From: Muribaculaceae bacterium
Lineage (GTDB): Bacteria; Bacteroidota; Bacteroidia; Bacteroidales; Muribaculaceae
NCBI GenBank assembly: GCA_017557665.1
Contig: JAFYYI010000088.1
Coordinates: forward strand, 37,055-101,054
Direction of reading: 5' to 3'
DNA: 64,000 nucleotides
In this document: positions 26,871 through 35,126 of the stretch, piece after piece
Layout of the letters: every line of letters starts with the position of its first letter
How positions within the stretch are numbered: position 1 is the first letter of the stretch
Notes under the pieces: generated by a model
The model's input: the letters and a program-made list of their open reading frames with translations, nothing else
Told to the model about the DNA's origin: nothing
Databases searched by the model: none
Position numbers and translations under genes: made by a program

Positions 26871-28613
26871 ATGGATAAGTTTTATTCTGCTGAACGCAAT
26901 GTTCAGATTTTAGTCTCACTACTCAAAGCCCATGGCATCCGTTATGTGATTGCCTCACCTGGCACAACGAACATTAATTTTGTGGCTAGTGTGCAATGTG
27001 ACCCGTTTTTCAAGGTCTTTTCATCGGTGGATGAGCGCTCTGCAGCCTATCTGGCTTGTGGCATCGCCAGCGAGAGTGGAGAGCCCGTCGTGCTGAGTTG
27101 CACTGGTGCAACGGCATCACGCAACTATATTTCAGGGCTGACCGAGGCTCATTATCGCAAATTGCCGGTGCTTGCCGTAACATCAACTCAGAATCCGATG
27201 AGGGTGGGGCACCTGGTGCCGCAGGTCATCGATCGTTCATGTCAGCAGGCCGATACCGTGGTGGAGAGCATTCTGCTCAACATGGTGCGCAGCAATGAGG
27301 AGGCTTGGGATTGTGAAATCAAGGCCAATAAAGCATTGCTTGCCCTGCGTCGTCATGGTGGTGGACCGGTACACATCAATCTCGAGACCGGTTATAATCA
27401 GGACTTCTCATTGCAGGAATTGCCTAAGGCTCGCGTGATACGTCGTATCATGCCTCACGAGACCTTCCCCGAATTGCCCAAAGAGGGCCGGATTGCCATC
27501 TTTGTAGGTGCGCATCAGCCGTTCAGCCAGGAATTGACCCAGGCTGTTGATGATTTCTGCGCTGCCCATGATTCGGTGGTTTTCTGTGACGTGACAAGCG
27601 GTTATCATGGACGCTACGAGTTTCATCCGGCATTGTTGGCTTCACAGTTCAACTGGGGAAAAGAGCCCATACGCCCCAACTTGATGATTCACATCGGGGA
27701 GGTGAGTGGTGATTACTCGATGGATGCGGTTGTGGCCGATAAGTTATGGCGCGTTAATCCCGACGGTGAATTGAGGGACAGGTTCAAGCGCCTCACCCAT
27801 GTCTTTGAGATGGAAGAAATCACGTTCTTCCGTCATTATGCCAGCGGCGGGGAACCGAAAACTGGCTATTTGGACCTTTGCCGCCAGTTTCAACAGAAAG
27901 CGTTGGAAGCGTTGCCCGAGTTCCCATTCTCCAATGTCTGGATTGCCCAACAGAGTGCCGCTAAGGTCCCTGAAGGCTCAACCCTGCATGTGGGTATCTT
28001 GAATTCACTGCGTTGCTGGAACTATTTTGACTTGCCCAAGGGGGTGAACACCGCATGCAATGTGGGCGGTTTCGGCATCGATGGTGATGTCTCGACGCTG
28101 ATAGGCGCTTCTTTGGTCAATCCTGACAAATTGTATTTTGCCATTGTCGGAGATTTGGCGTTTTTCTATGACCTCAATGTGTTGGGTAACAGGCATGTGG
28201 GAAAGAACGTGCGCATCATGCTCATTAACAATGGACGTGGCACAGAGTTTCACAATTCCGACCACCCGGCCTCTAAATTTGGTGCTGATGGCGACAAGTT
28301 CATGGCTGCGGCAGGTCACTTTGGCAATAAGTCACCCGAACTGATTAAGCATTATGCTCAGGATTTAGGATATGAGTATATGTCGGCTGGCAACAAAGAG
28401 GAGTATCTTGCGGTGTGTGACCGCTTTTTCAACCCGCAGACAGGCGATAAATCCATGATTTTGGAGGTGTTCACCGATTCCGATGATGAGAGTGATGCGA
28501 TCAAGTTGCTCAGGACCGCTTTGGCCGACAGTGCTGGCTCTGTCAAGCAGATGGCTCGCAATATTCTGGGTGAAAAACTGACCAGCAAGATAGGTCAGAT
28601 AATCCGTAGATAA
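26871..28613 (+). CDS. MenD-like thiamine-diphosphate enzyme in a surface-glycan-type cassette
   Basis: This 580-residue TPP enzyme is most like MenD by motif: IASPGTTN near residue 28, then SVDERSAAY with the catalytic Glu55, and TGATASRNY. The C-terminal cofactor domain has VGDLAFFYDLN and LINNGRG. MenD condenses 2-oxoglutarate with isochorismate, but no other menaquinone gene is nearby. Related TPP enzymes in sugar clusters, such as YerE, add two-carbon branches to keto-sugars. I infer a similar carbon-carbon bond-forming or decarboxylating role. It is the last gene of the cassette. Confidence 0.85.
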   Translation: MDKFYSAERNVQILVSLLKAHGIRYVIASPGTTNINFVASVQCDPFFKVFSSVDERSAAYLACGIASESGEPVVLSCTGATASRNYISGLTEAHYRKLPVLAVTSTQNPMRVGHLVPQVIDRSCQQADTVVESILLNMVRSNEEAWDCEIKANKALLALRRHGGGPVHINLETGYNQDFSLQELPKARVIRRIMPHETFPELPKEGRIAIFVGAHQPFSQELTQAVDDFCAAHDSVVFCDVTSGYHGRYEFHPALLASQFNWGKEPIRPNLMIHIGEVSGDYSMDAVVADKLWRVNPDGELRDRFKRLTHVFEMEEITFFRHYASGGEPKTGYLDLCRQFQQKALEALPEFPFSNVWIAQQSAAKVPEGSTLHVGILNSLRCWNYFDLPKGVNTACNVGGFGIDGDVSTLIGASLVNPDKLYFAIVGDLAFFYDLNVLGNRHVGKNVRIMLINNGRGTEFHNSDHPASKFGADGDKFMAAAGHFGNKSPELIKHYAQDLGYEYMSAGNKEEYLAVCDRFFNPQTGDKSMILEVFTDSDDESDAIKLLRTALADSAGSVKQMARNILGEKLTSKIGQIIRR

Positions 28614-28655
28614 CGTTTCCGGTTCATTCACTGGGAATATCGAATAACCGTGCTG

Positions 28656-28697
28656 CCGCCAAGTCACTGAAAGATTGAATTCAAAGTGGCTTGGCGG
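28656..28697 (+). terminator. Hairpin at the end of the cassette
   Basis: The arms CCGCCAAGTCACT and AGTGGCTTGGCGG pair with one internal mismatch around a loop of about 16 nt. No T-tract follows. Confidence 0.55.
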
Positions 28698-28825
28698 TGG
28701 TGTGTCAAGTTGGTATATCGAGCATTGACGTTCAGGTGGCTATCACTTAATTGATGTTAAACTGTTAAAAGTGATGTAACTTTTGTGTTTTTGAGGAGTC
28801 TAATAGGCAGAAATCTGGCAAATTA

Positions 28826-28856
28826 TTTGATGTTTCGGCAGAAAGTGGTACCTTTG
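28826..28856 (+). promoter_or_regulatory. Consensus promoter of the small sorting-domain protein gene
   Basis: TTTG at 28826-28829, 19 nt, then TACCTTTG at 28849-28856, 28 bp before the ATG at 28884. Confidence 0.88.
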
Positions 28857-28883
28857 CAGGCTGAATAATAGCGAAGACGTAAA

Positions 28884-29195
28884 ATGAAACGAGTGCTTTA
28901 CATAGTTGTCTGCTTATTGGCAGTGGGAATGACTCAAGCCGTCCCAATGCCTGACAACTTCTTCCCTCAACGTGTCGAGTCCACGGCAACGGGCCCGACG
29001 GCTCAAGGGGCAGAGGGCCGTATCGTCTTCACTGCAGGCAGTAGTGATGCCACGTTCAATGTCTATTCCATCACTGGTCAGCTTGTTAAGGTGGTTCGGG
29101 TGAACGCCGATCAACGCGTCACGGTGGACGTCCCCAAGGGCTTCTATATCGTCAGATGCGGTTCCCAGTGGTCGCGCAAGGTGGTGGTGCGTTGA
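28884..29195 (+). CDS. Small secreted protein consisting mainly of a T9SS-like C-terminal domain
   Basis: This 103-residue protein has a signal peptide (residues 1-19). Residues 45-103 look like a type A sorting domain of the type IX secretion system: ATFNVYSITGQLVKVV, then VPKGFYIVRCGSQWSRKVVV. Only about 25 residues separate the two, so there is no cargo domain. It may be a free sorting-domain-like protein or the remnant of a larger one. It has its own consensus promoter, which argues that it is expressed. Confidence 0.7.
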   Translation: MKRVLYIVVCLLAVGMTQAVPMPDNFFPQRVESTATGPTAQGAEGRIVFTAGSSDATFNVYSITGQLVKVVRVNADQRVTVDVPKGFYIVRCGSQWSRKVVVR

Positions 29196-29285
29196 GTTTT
29201 GAGCGCATAGCGGCTCCTTGTGCTTGGAAAATTATGAAATGGGCGTGACTGTGTCACGTCCGTTATTGTTTAAAAACCGAGGTGA

Positions 29286-30734
29286 ATGATTCTCGCTGAG
29301 TTGTTTCCATATGCCGACATCGTCTACAACGTCCTCTTGACGTTGTATGTGCTGACTGTGTTGGCGGTGATTGTTGTGGTGCTGAGTGAGAACCGCAATC
29401 CTGTGAAGTCGATTGCCTGGGTGCTCGTGCTTATCTTGCTTCCCGTGCTGGGACTGGTGATTTACCTCATCTTCGGGCGCAGCCTGAGAGGTATGAGACT
29501 GATATCACGTTCTGACCTGCGCGAGCTGCGTCGCATGAATGACTATTCCGAGAATGTCAAGCTGAACCATGACTTGAGCGATACCTCGCTTCAGCTCATC
29601 TCGCTGGTCAATAAGTTGACCGAGCCTCACCTGTTCGAGGGTAATGACATTGAAACCTTCACCGAGGGCCTTGACAAGTTTGAGGCGATGAAGCGCGACA
29701 TTGAGCAGGCGCGCCAGTATATCCATGTGCAATATTTCATCATCGAGGACGATGAAGTGGGGAGCGAACTGATTGACCTGCTGATACGTAAGGCTCGTGA
29801 GGGGGTTCAGGTGCGCGTGCTCTATGACTACGTGGGCTCTTTCTATATGCCTTCTCGTGTGCTCAAGAAGATGCGCGCGGCAGGTGTTGAGATACATCCG
29901 TTCCTTGAGGTGTCGTTGACCAATGTCGCTTTCCGAATCAATTGGCGCAATCACCGCAAGATTGTGGTCATTGATGGCAGTATAGGGTATGTGGGTGGCA
30001 TGAACATCGCCAACCGCTACGTCACCGGCGACAGCAAGTGGCAGCCTTGGCGCGACACCCATTTGCGCATCAGTGGCGAAGCGGTGGCAGCGATGGAGTA
30101 TTCATTTGCCATTGACTGGAATTTCACCACGCGCAAGCTGCTCACTCTGCCCACGATGCATTATAGCGAGCCGCCCGCCAGTGCCGACTACCTCGTTCAG
30201 ATGGTTGGCAGCGGCCCCACCAATCGCTGGAACAACATCTCGCTGGTGTTCTTTAAGGCTATCACGCTGGCCAAGCGCTGCATCTATATCCAGACGCCCT
30301 ATTTTCTGCCCAGCGACTCGTTGCTCAAGGCGCTGCAGAGCGCAGCCCTGTCAGGCGTTGACGTGCGTCTGATGATACCCAAAAAGACCGACTCAGTGAT
30401 GTTGCGTTTGGCTACCGATTCCTACATCAAGGAGTGTCTCTTGTCGGGAATGAAAATTTACTTCTATGATGCAAGGATGATGCACGCCAAGGTGGTTATC
30501 GTCGATGACGAGTTTGTCACCACAGGATCCACCAACTTTGATTTCCGCAGCTTTGAACATAATTTTGAATTTAATGCGCTGATTTACAGTAAATCATACA
30601 ACGCAAAGATGAAGGACATCTTTGAAGCGGACTTGCAGAAATCTTCCCGCGTGAGCCTGGGCAAGTGGAAACAACGTCCACTCACCCAGAAGGCACTGGA
30701 GTCGGTAATCCGTCTGATGAGCCCCATCTTGTAA
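29286..30734 (+). CDS. cls: Cardiolipin synthase (PLD family)
   Basis: This 482-residue enzyme has two N-terminal TM segments (about residues 14-34 and 42-63). Two phospholipase D active sites follow: His223-Lys225-Asp230 (NHRKIVVID) and His400-Lys402-Asp407 (MHAKVVIVD). It condenses two phosphatidylglycerol molecules, or a related pair, into cardiolipin at the inner membrane. Length is normal. The next gene, ispE, starts 10 bp downstream, so they are cotranscribed. Confidence 0.95.
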   Translation: MILAELFPYADIVYNVLLTLYVLTVLAVIVVVLSENRNPVKSIAWVLVLILLPVLGLVIYLIFGRSLRGMRLISRSDLRELRRMNDYSENVKLNHDLSDTSLQLISLVNKLTEPHLFEGNDIETFTEGLDKFEAMKRDIEQARQYIHVQYFIIEDDEVGSELIDLLIRKAREGVQVRVLYDYVGSFYMPSRVLKKMRAAGVEIHPFLEVSLTNVAFRINWRNHRKIVVIDGSIGYVGGMNIANRYVTGDSKWQPWRDTHLRISGEAVAAMEYSFAIDWNFTTRKLLTLPTMHYSEPPASADYLVQMVGSGPTNRWNNISLVFFKAITLAKRCIYIQTPYFLPSDSLLKALQSAALSGVDVRLMIPKKTDSVMLRLATDSYIKECLLSGMKIYFYDARMMHAKVVIVDDEFVTTGSTNFDFRSFEHNFEFNALIYSKSYNAKMKDIFEADLQKSSRVSLGKWKQRPLTQKALESVIRLMSPIL

Positions 30735-30744
30735 ACATAACGAC

Positions 30745-31563
30745 ATGATAACCTTCCCTAACGCAAAAATCAACCTGGGCTTGAATATTGTGGAGCGTCG
30801 GCCTGATGGTTACCACAATATTGAGTCCGTCTTTTTCCCCATTCCAATCACCGATGTGTTGGAGATTGTTCCTACCGACGGTGATCCGTCACTCACATGC
30901 TACGGTAACGGGGTGGACTGCCCGACCGAGAAGAATCTGGTGATGAAAGCCTACCGCCTCTTGCAGGAGCGTTACACTTTACCGCCCGTGGCGATGCACC
31001 TCTACAAGCACATTCCTGACGGTGCCGGGCTTGGTGGAGGCTCCAGTGATGCCGCCCATGCGCTGATGATGCTCAACACGATGTTCAACTTGAACATCAG
31101 CGATAAAGAGTTAGCCAGGCTGGCAGCCACGTTGGGTGCCGATTGCGCCTTTTTCATCTATAACCGCCCCATGATGGCAACAGGTATCGGTGACGTGTTA
31201 TCGCCTGTTGAGGTGAAACTCGATGGCAAGATACTGGTACTGGTCAAGCCCCCTGTTGGCGTTGATACCCGTACGGCCTATAGCCGTGTTGTCCCTGCTA
31301 AGGCGACGACAAATCTGTTGCAGACAATCGCACAGCCGGTCGAGACTTGGGACGGTTTGTTGGTCAATGATTTTGAACCAAGCGTATTCTCTGTCTTGCC
31401 TCAGTTGTGGCTCATCAAGGCGCGACTGATTGATGCCGGGGCGCAGTATGCGGCCATGTCTGGTTCAGGCTCCACCATTTTCGGTATTTTCGACAGTGAC
31501 AAACTGGCAGAAGCTGCGGCTGACACTTTTACCGATTGCGCCACCTTTGTCCTTCATCTGTGA
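30745..31563 (+). CDS. ispE: 4-diphosphocytidyl-2-C-methyl-D-erythritol kinase
   Basis: This 272-residue GHMP kinase phosphorylates CDP-methylerythritol in the non-mevalonate isoprenoid pathway. It has the substrate-binding start FPNAKINLGL with Lys8, the ATP-binding loop PDGAGLGGGSSDAA (91-104) and a late MSGSGSTIFG. It sits between cls and grpE. A small hairpin (CAAGG ATG CCTTG) directly follows its stop. Confidence 0.97.
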   Translation: MITFPNAKINLGLNIVERRPDGYHNIESVFFPIPITDVLEIVPTDGDPSLTCYGNGVDCPTEKNLVMKAYRLLQERYTLPPVAMHLYKHIPDGAGLGGGSSDAAHALMMLNTMFNLNISDKELARLAATLGADCAFFIYNRPMMATGIGDVLSPVEVKLDGKILVLVKPPVGVDTRTAYSRVVPAKATTNLLQTIAQPVETWDGLLVNDFEPSVFSVLPQLWLIKARLIDAGAQYAAMSGSGSTIFGIFDSDKLAEAAADTFTDCATFVLHL

Positions 31564-31630
31564 CAAGGATGCCTTGGACTGGTTTTTGCAGGAATTGGTA
31601 AGGTAAAGAGAATAATAACACAACAACAAT

Positions 31631-32224
31631 ATGTCAAAAAAGAACAAAAAGAATCAAAACATTGAGGCAGAAGCCGCTGAACAGGAAGAATTGCAGGCCA
31701 AGGAGGCGATGAATTGCGAGCAGCAGGCCGAAAAAGACGAGGCCGCTGATGCCACCGAAGCTATCGACCCTTCAACCAGAATTGCTGAACTTGAAGAAGC
31801 CGTCGAGCATGAGAAGAAAGAATATCTTTTCCTGATGGCCGATTTTGATAATTTCCGCAAACGCACGATTAAGGAAAAAGCCGACCTCATCAAGAACGGA
31901 GCCGAGAGCGCCATGCGTGACCTCTTGCCCGTTGTTGATGACTTGGAGCGTGCACTCGACGCCATCAACAAGGGAGGCGACCTCGATAGTCTCAAGGAAG
32001 GCGTTGAACTGATTTACAGCAAGTTTGTGAAGTACCTTGAGAGTCAGCATGTAACGGCTATCGACTCTACGGGTAAGGATTTTGATACTGACGTTCACGA
32101 GGCAGTGACAATGTTCCCTGCTCCTGACCCTTCGATGAAGGGCAAAGTCATTGACACGACCATCAAGGGTTATATGATCAACGACAAGGTGTTGCGCCAT
32201 GCCAAGGTGGTTGTGGGCAACTGA
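31631..32224 (+). CDS. grpE: Nucleotide exchange factor GrpE
   Basis: This 197-residue DnaK cofactor has an acidic, Glu/Ala-rich N-terminal third that forms a long coiled coil. The family core follows: LMADFDNFRKRTIKEK, then LPVVDDLERAL, and the C-terminal beta wing ending GYMINDKVLRHAKVVVGN. It releases ADP from DnaK. dnaJ follows 62 bp downstream, and the gap contains a hairpin and a 7-bp-period array. dnaK itself is not in the window. Confidence 0.97.
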   Translation: MSKKNKKNQNIEAEAAEQEELQAKEAMNCEQQAEKDEAADATEAIDPSTRIAELEEAVEHEKKEYLFLMADFDNFRKRTIKEKADLIKNGAESAMRDLLPVVDDLERALDAINKGGDLDSLKEGVELIYSKFVKYLESQHVTAIDSTGKDFDTDVHEAVTMFPAPDPSMKGKVIDTTIKGYMINDKVLRHAKVVVGN

Positions 32225-32277
32225 TGGAACGCTATCAGCGTTGATGAATGATTAATGAATAGTGATTAGAGAGATTA
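32225..32277 (+). repeat. Stop-proximal hairpin plus 7-bp-period array between grpE and dnaJ
   Basis: A hairpin (AACGCT ATC AGCGTT, 32228-32242) starts 3 bp after the grpE stop. Five heptads follow in register to 32277: GATGAAT, GATTAAT, GAATAGT, GATTAGA, GAGATTA. Confidence 0.75.
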
Positions 32278-32286
32278 AACGATAAA

Positions 32287-33459
32287 ATGGCTCAGAAGAG
32301 AGATTACTACGAGGTGCTTGGCGTCGATAAGAATGCCACTGCCGATGACCTGAAGAAGGCCTATCGCAAACTCGCCATACAGTACCACCCCGATAAACAG
32401 CAAGGCAAGAGCGAAGCCGAGAAGAAGGCTGCCGAGGAGAAATTCAAGGAAGCTGCCGAGGCTTATAATGTGCTCAGCGACCCGGATAAGCGTGCGCGCT
32501 ATGACCAGTACGGTTTTGCTGGCGAGCAAATGGGTGCTGGTGGCTTTGGTGGCGGCATGTCGATGGAGGACATCCTACGTCAGTTCGGCGACCTGTTTGG
32601 CGGTTTCGGTGGCTTTGGCGGTTTCGGTGACATCTTTGGCGGCGGAGGCGGTCAGGCTCAGCGCGTGAAGCGAGGCACCGACCTACGCGTGCGTGTCAAG
32701 ATGACACTCAGTGAGATAGCCAAGGGCACTGAAAAGAAACTGCGCATCCCTCGTATGAAATCCTGTGATCATTGTCACGGCACTGGCGCCAAGGATGGCA
32801 CAGCGCTGGAGACTTGCCCCACCTGCCAGGGGTCGGGTGTCGAGGTGCGCATGCAGCGCACCATGTTCGGCACGATGCAGTCCCAGAGTGTCTGTCACAC
32901 CTGTGGAGGCAGTGGCAAGCGCATCAAGGAGACTTGCCCCCACTGCAGCGGCAAGGGCCTTGTGCGCAAGGAGGACGTGGTGAACATCAGCATTCCCGCC
33001 GGTGTGGCCGATGGCATGACCCTGCGCATGGCTCGTCAGGGCAATGACGCCCCCGGTGGCGGCGTGCCCGGAGACCTGTTAGTGGTGATAGAGGAGGTGC
33101 GTGACGCCCATCTCACCCGTGACGGCAACGACCTCATTTATAACCTCATGCTTGACATTCCCACGGCAGTGCTTGGCGGCAAGGTGGAGGTTCCCACCGT
33201 TGACGGCAAGGCGCGTGTCACCATCAAGCCTGGTACCCAACCCGGTAGCATCCTGCGCTTGCGCGGCAAGGGCTTACCCTCGCCCGAGCGTTATGGTACG
33301 GGTGACCTGCTCATCAATGTCATGGTCTACATGCCCGAGAAACTCAACGACAAGGAGAAAGAGGCCATCACCACGCTGCAAAATGCCGGTGAGCACGTCA
33401 AGCCCAGTGATAGTGACAAGAACCGCATTTTCTCTCGTTTGCGCCACATCTTTGACTAA
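32287..33459 (+). CDS. dnaJ: Molecular chaperone DnaJ
   Basis: This 390-residue class A J-protein has a J-domain (residues 1-70) with His34-Pro35-Asp36 in YHPDK. A Gly/Phe-rich linker spans about 78-125. The zinc centre has four CxxCxGxG repeats ([32 protein letters not shown]), and the substrate-binding C-terminal domains follow. It stimulates DnaK ATPase. It is probably cotranscribed with grpE. Confidence 0.98.
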   Translation: MAQKRDYYEVLGVDKNATADDLKKAYRKLAIQYHPDKQQGKSEAEKKAAEEKFKEAAEAYNVLSDPDKRARYDQYGFAGEQMGAGGFGGGMSMEDILRQFGDLFGGFGGFGGFGDIFGGGGGQAQRVKRGTDLRVRVKMTLSEIAKGTEKKLRIPRMKSCDHCHGTGAKDGTALETCPTCQGSGVEVRMQRTMFGTMQSQSVCHTCGGSGKRIKETCPHCSGKGLVRKEDVVNISIPAGVADGMTLRMARQGNDAPGGGVPGDLLVVIEEVRDAHLTRDGNDLIYNLMLDIPTAVLGGKVEVPTVDGKARVTIKPGTQPGSILRLRGKGLPSPERYGTGDLLINVMVYMPEKLNDKEKEAITTLQNAGEHVKPSDSDKNRIFSRLRHIFD

Positions 33460-33470
33460 CTGATTTCAAA

Positions 33471-33491
33471 CTCCTAACACCTAACTGCAAC
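33471..33491 (+). repeat. Short 7-bp repeat 3' of dnaJ
   Basis: Two clear units (CTCCTAA, CACCTAA) and a partial third lie between the dnaJ stop and the next gene. It is a weak example of the heptad arrays seen elsewhere. Confidence 0.35.
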
Positions 33492-33492
33492 A

Positions 33493-34407
33493 ATGCCGCG
33501 TCGCCACGACCACCGAGTGCCCCGCAACGATGACAAAGCCATCGTCCGTGAGGTAAAACAGCCCGACAAGCTGCTCAACTTTGTCATGCAATGTCTTGAC
33601 GGCATCAGCCGCAACAAGGCCAAGTCTATCCTTACGCACGGCGGTGTCACCGTGGATGGCCACGTGCAGACCCATGTGGATTATCCGCTTGATGAAGGCT
33701 GTATCGTGAAGATACGCCGTCATGCTCGCCCCTCTTCGGCCAACAATCCATACTACAAAATCGTGTATGAGGATCGCTGGATCGTTGTAGTCGATAAGCA
33801 ACAAGGTGTGCTGTCGATGCCCGTGGGCGCAGGTAGTCTGAACATGAAGACGCTGCTGGACCGTCATTTTGTCGAGACGCACCAGCACTGCACTGCTCAT
33901 GTGGTACATCGCTTGGATGTGCGCACATCGGGCCTCATGGTCTATGCCAAGAGCGTCGATGTGCAGCAGCAGATGACGGCCGACTGGCATGCCACCATCA
34001 TCGACCGTCGCTATGTCGCAGTGGTCGATGGTGTCATGGAAGAGCCGTCGGGCAGGGTAGAGAGTTGGCTGCACGACACCGACCGCATGGTCGTCGTGAG
34101 CAGTCCCGTCGATGACGGCGGCAAGTGGGCCGCCACCGAGTGGGAACTGGTGGAGCAAGCCGAGCAACGCTCACTCTTGTTCCTCCATTTGCTCACAGGG
34201 CGCAAAAATCAGATTCGTGTCCATATGGCCGACATCGGTCATCCCGTCGTGGGCGACGGCAAGTATGGACACCAGGACGAGCCGGGCAACCGCATGTGTC
34301 TGCATGCTTTCCGCCTGGCATTCCATCACCCGGTGACAGGCGAGGCGTTATACTACGAGACTCCCATTCCCCGTTATTTCGGCACTGTCCTCCACGCTAA
34401 GAAATAA
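33493..34407 (+). CDS. RluA-family pseudouridine synthase with S4 domain
   Basis: This 304-residue enzyme has an N-terminal S4 RNA-binding domain (about 18-80: KLLNFVMQCLDGISRNKAKSIL), then the RluA catalytic fold with HRLDVRTSG carrying the catalytic Asp and KNQIRVH near the end. It isomerises uridines in rRNA; the RluC/RluD subgroup has this architecture. It is the last gene of the grpE-dnaJ unit before a bidirectional terminator. It is a second synthase, distinct from the one at 10774. Confidence 0.92.
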   Translation: MPRRHDHRVPRNDDKAIVREVKQPDKLLNFVMQCLDGISRNKAKSILTHGGVTVDGHVQTHVDYPLDEGCIVKIRRHARPSSANNPYYKIVYEDRWIVVVDKQQGVLSMPVGAGSLNMKTLLDRHFVETHQHCTAHVVHRLDVRTSGLMVYAKSVDVQQQMTADWHATIIDRRYVAVVDGVMEEPSGRVESWLHDTDRMVVVSSPVDDGGKWAATEWELVEQAEQRSLLFLHLLTGRKNQIRVHMADIGHPVVGDGKYGHQDEPGNRMCLHAFRLAFHHPVTGEALYYETPIPRYFGTVLHAKK

Positions 34408-34430
34408 TAGACCACAAACAATTATAAAAC

Positions 34431-34477
34431 CATTGGCCGAACGAGATTTGTTCTCTCTCGGCCAATGATTGTTTTTG
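34431..34477. terminator. Bidirectional terminator
   Basis: A perfect 10-bp stem (CATTGGCCGA / TCGGCCAATG) with an inner GAGA/TCTC pairing. T-rich tracts lie on both outer sides, serving the convergent genes. Confidence 0.88.
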
Positions 34478-34518
34478 AGGCGTTGTTGAATGAGCCTGTA
34501 CCGCTGTTTGTCAAGATG

Positions 34519-35076
34519 TTAAAAGAGTTTCAGCTCGGGATGTTCCTCAACGATTTTCAGAATCTCCTCTTTGGTCATTCCCGACTTGAAGTCTTCATGC
34601 AGGATGCCTTTCACCGTGTAGTTGGTCACCTGTCTTGTGTCCACATCCACATCACTGTATACCCAGGTCGAGAAAATGTCACCAGGCAGGTCGATGAACG
34701 TGAACATGATGAACATGCCGCCCAAAAGGGCCGGCTCAGTCGAAGCAATCACAAATTTCCCTCTCGTGACAGCCCGATAAGGCTCCAGCGACTCGTCCTC
34801 GATTTTCCCTGAGTTGAAGTCATCCAGGTATTGGCGTACTGCCCAGATGTAAGAGTTGTCGAGCCAATCATTGTCTTCGAAATCGGCAAAGCGGATGTCG
34901 TTGAGTGATTCAAAGGCCGAATCCTCTTCCTCATAGTCATAATATAGATCTTCGGTCTCTATACTGTCGACGGCAGCCTCAATGCTGGCAGCCGCACTTT
35001 GACGAAGATTACCACCGTTAATGTTGATGCCGCAAGCGATTGCGACAAACAAGATAACGCCTAAAAGTTGTCTCAT
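34519..35076 (-). CDS. Hypothetical secreted protein
   Basis: This 185-residue protein has a short signal-like start (MRQLLGVILFVAIACG), possibly with a lipobox-like Cys at residue 15. An acidic segment (about 45-75) follows, then a beta-rich domain without recognised family. It lies 50 bp downstream of the next gene on the minus strand, so the two may be cotranscribed. No function is assigned. Confidence 0.6.
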   Translation of the reverse strand: MRQLLGVILFVAIACGININGGNLRQSAAASIEAAVDSIETEDLYYDYEEEDSAFESLNDIRFADFEDNDWLDNSYIWAVRQYLDDFNSGKIEDESLEPYRAVTRGKFVIASTEPALLGGMFIMFTFIDLPGDIFSTWVYSDVDVDTRQVTNYTVKGILHEDFKSGMTKEEILKIVEEHPELKLF

Positions 35077-35126
35077 TGCTAGAAGAGTTTAAAATATTGT
35101 TGGTTAGCGTGAATGATGGGACGGTG

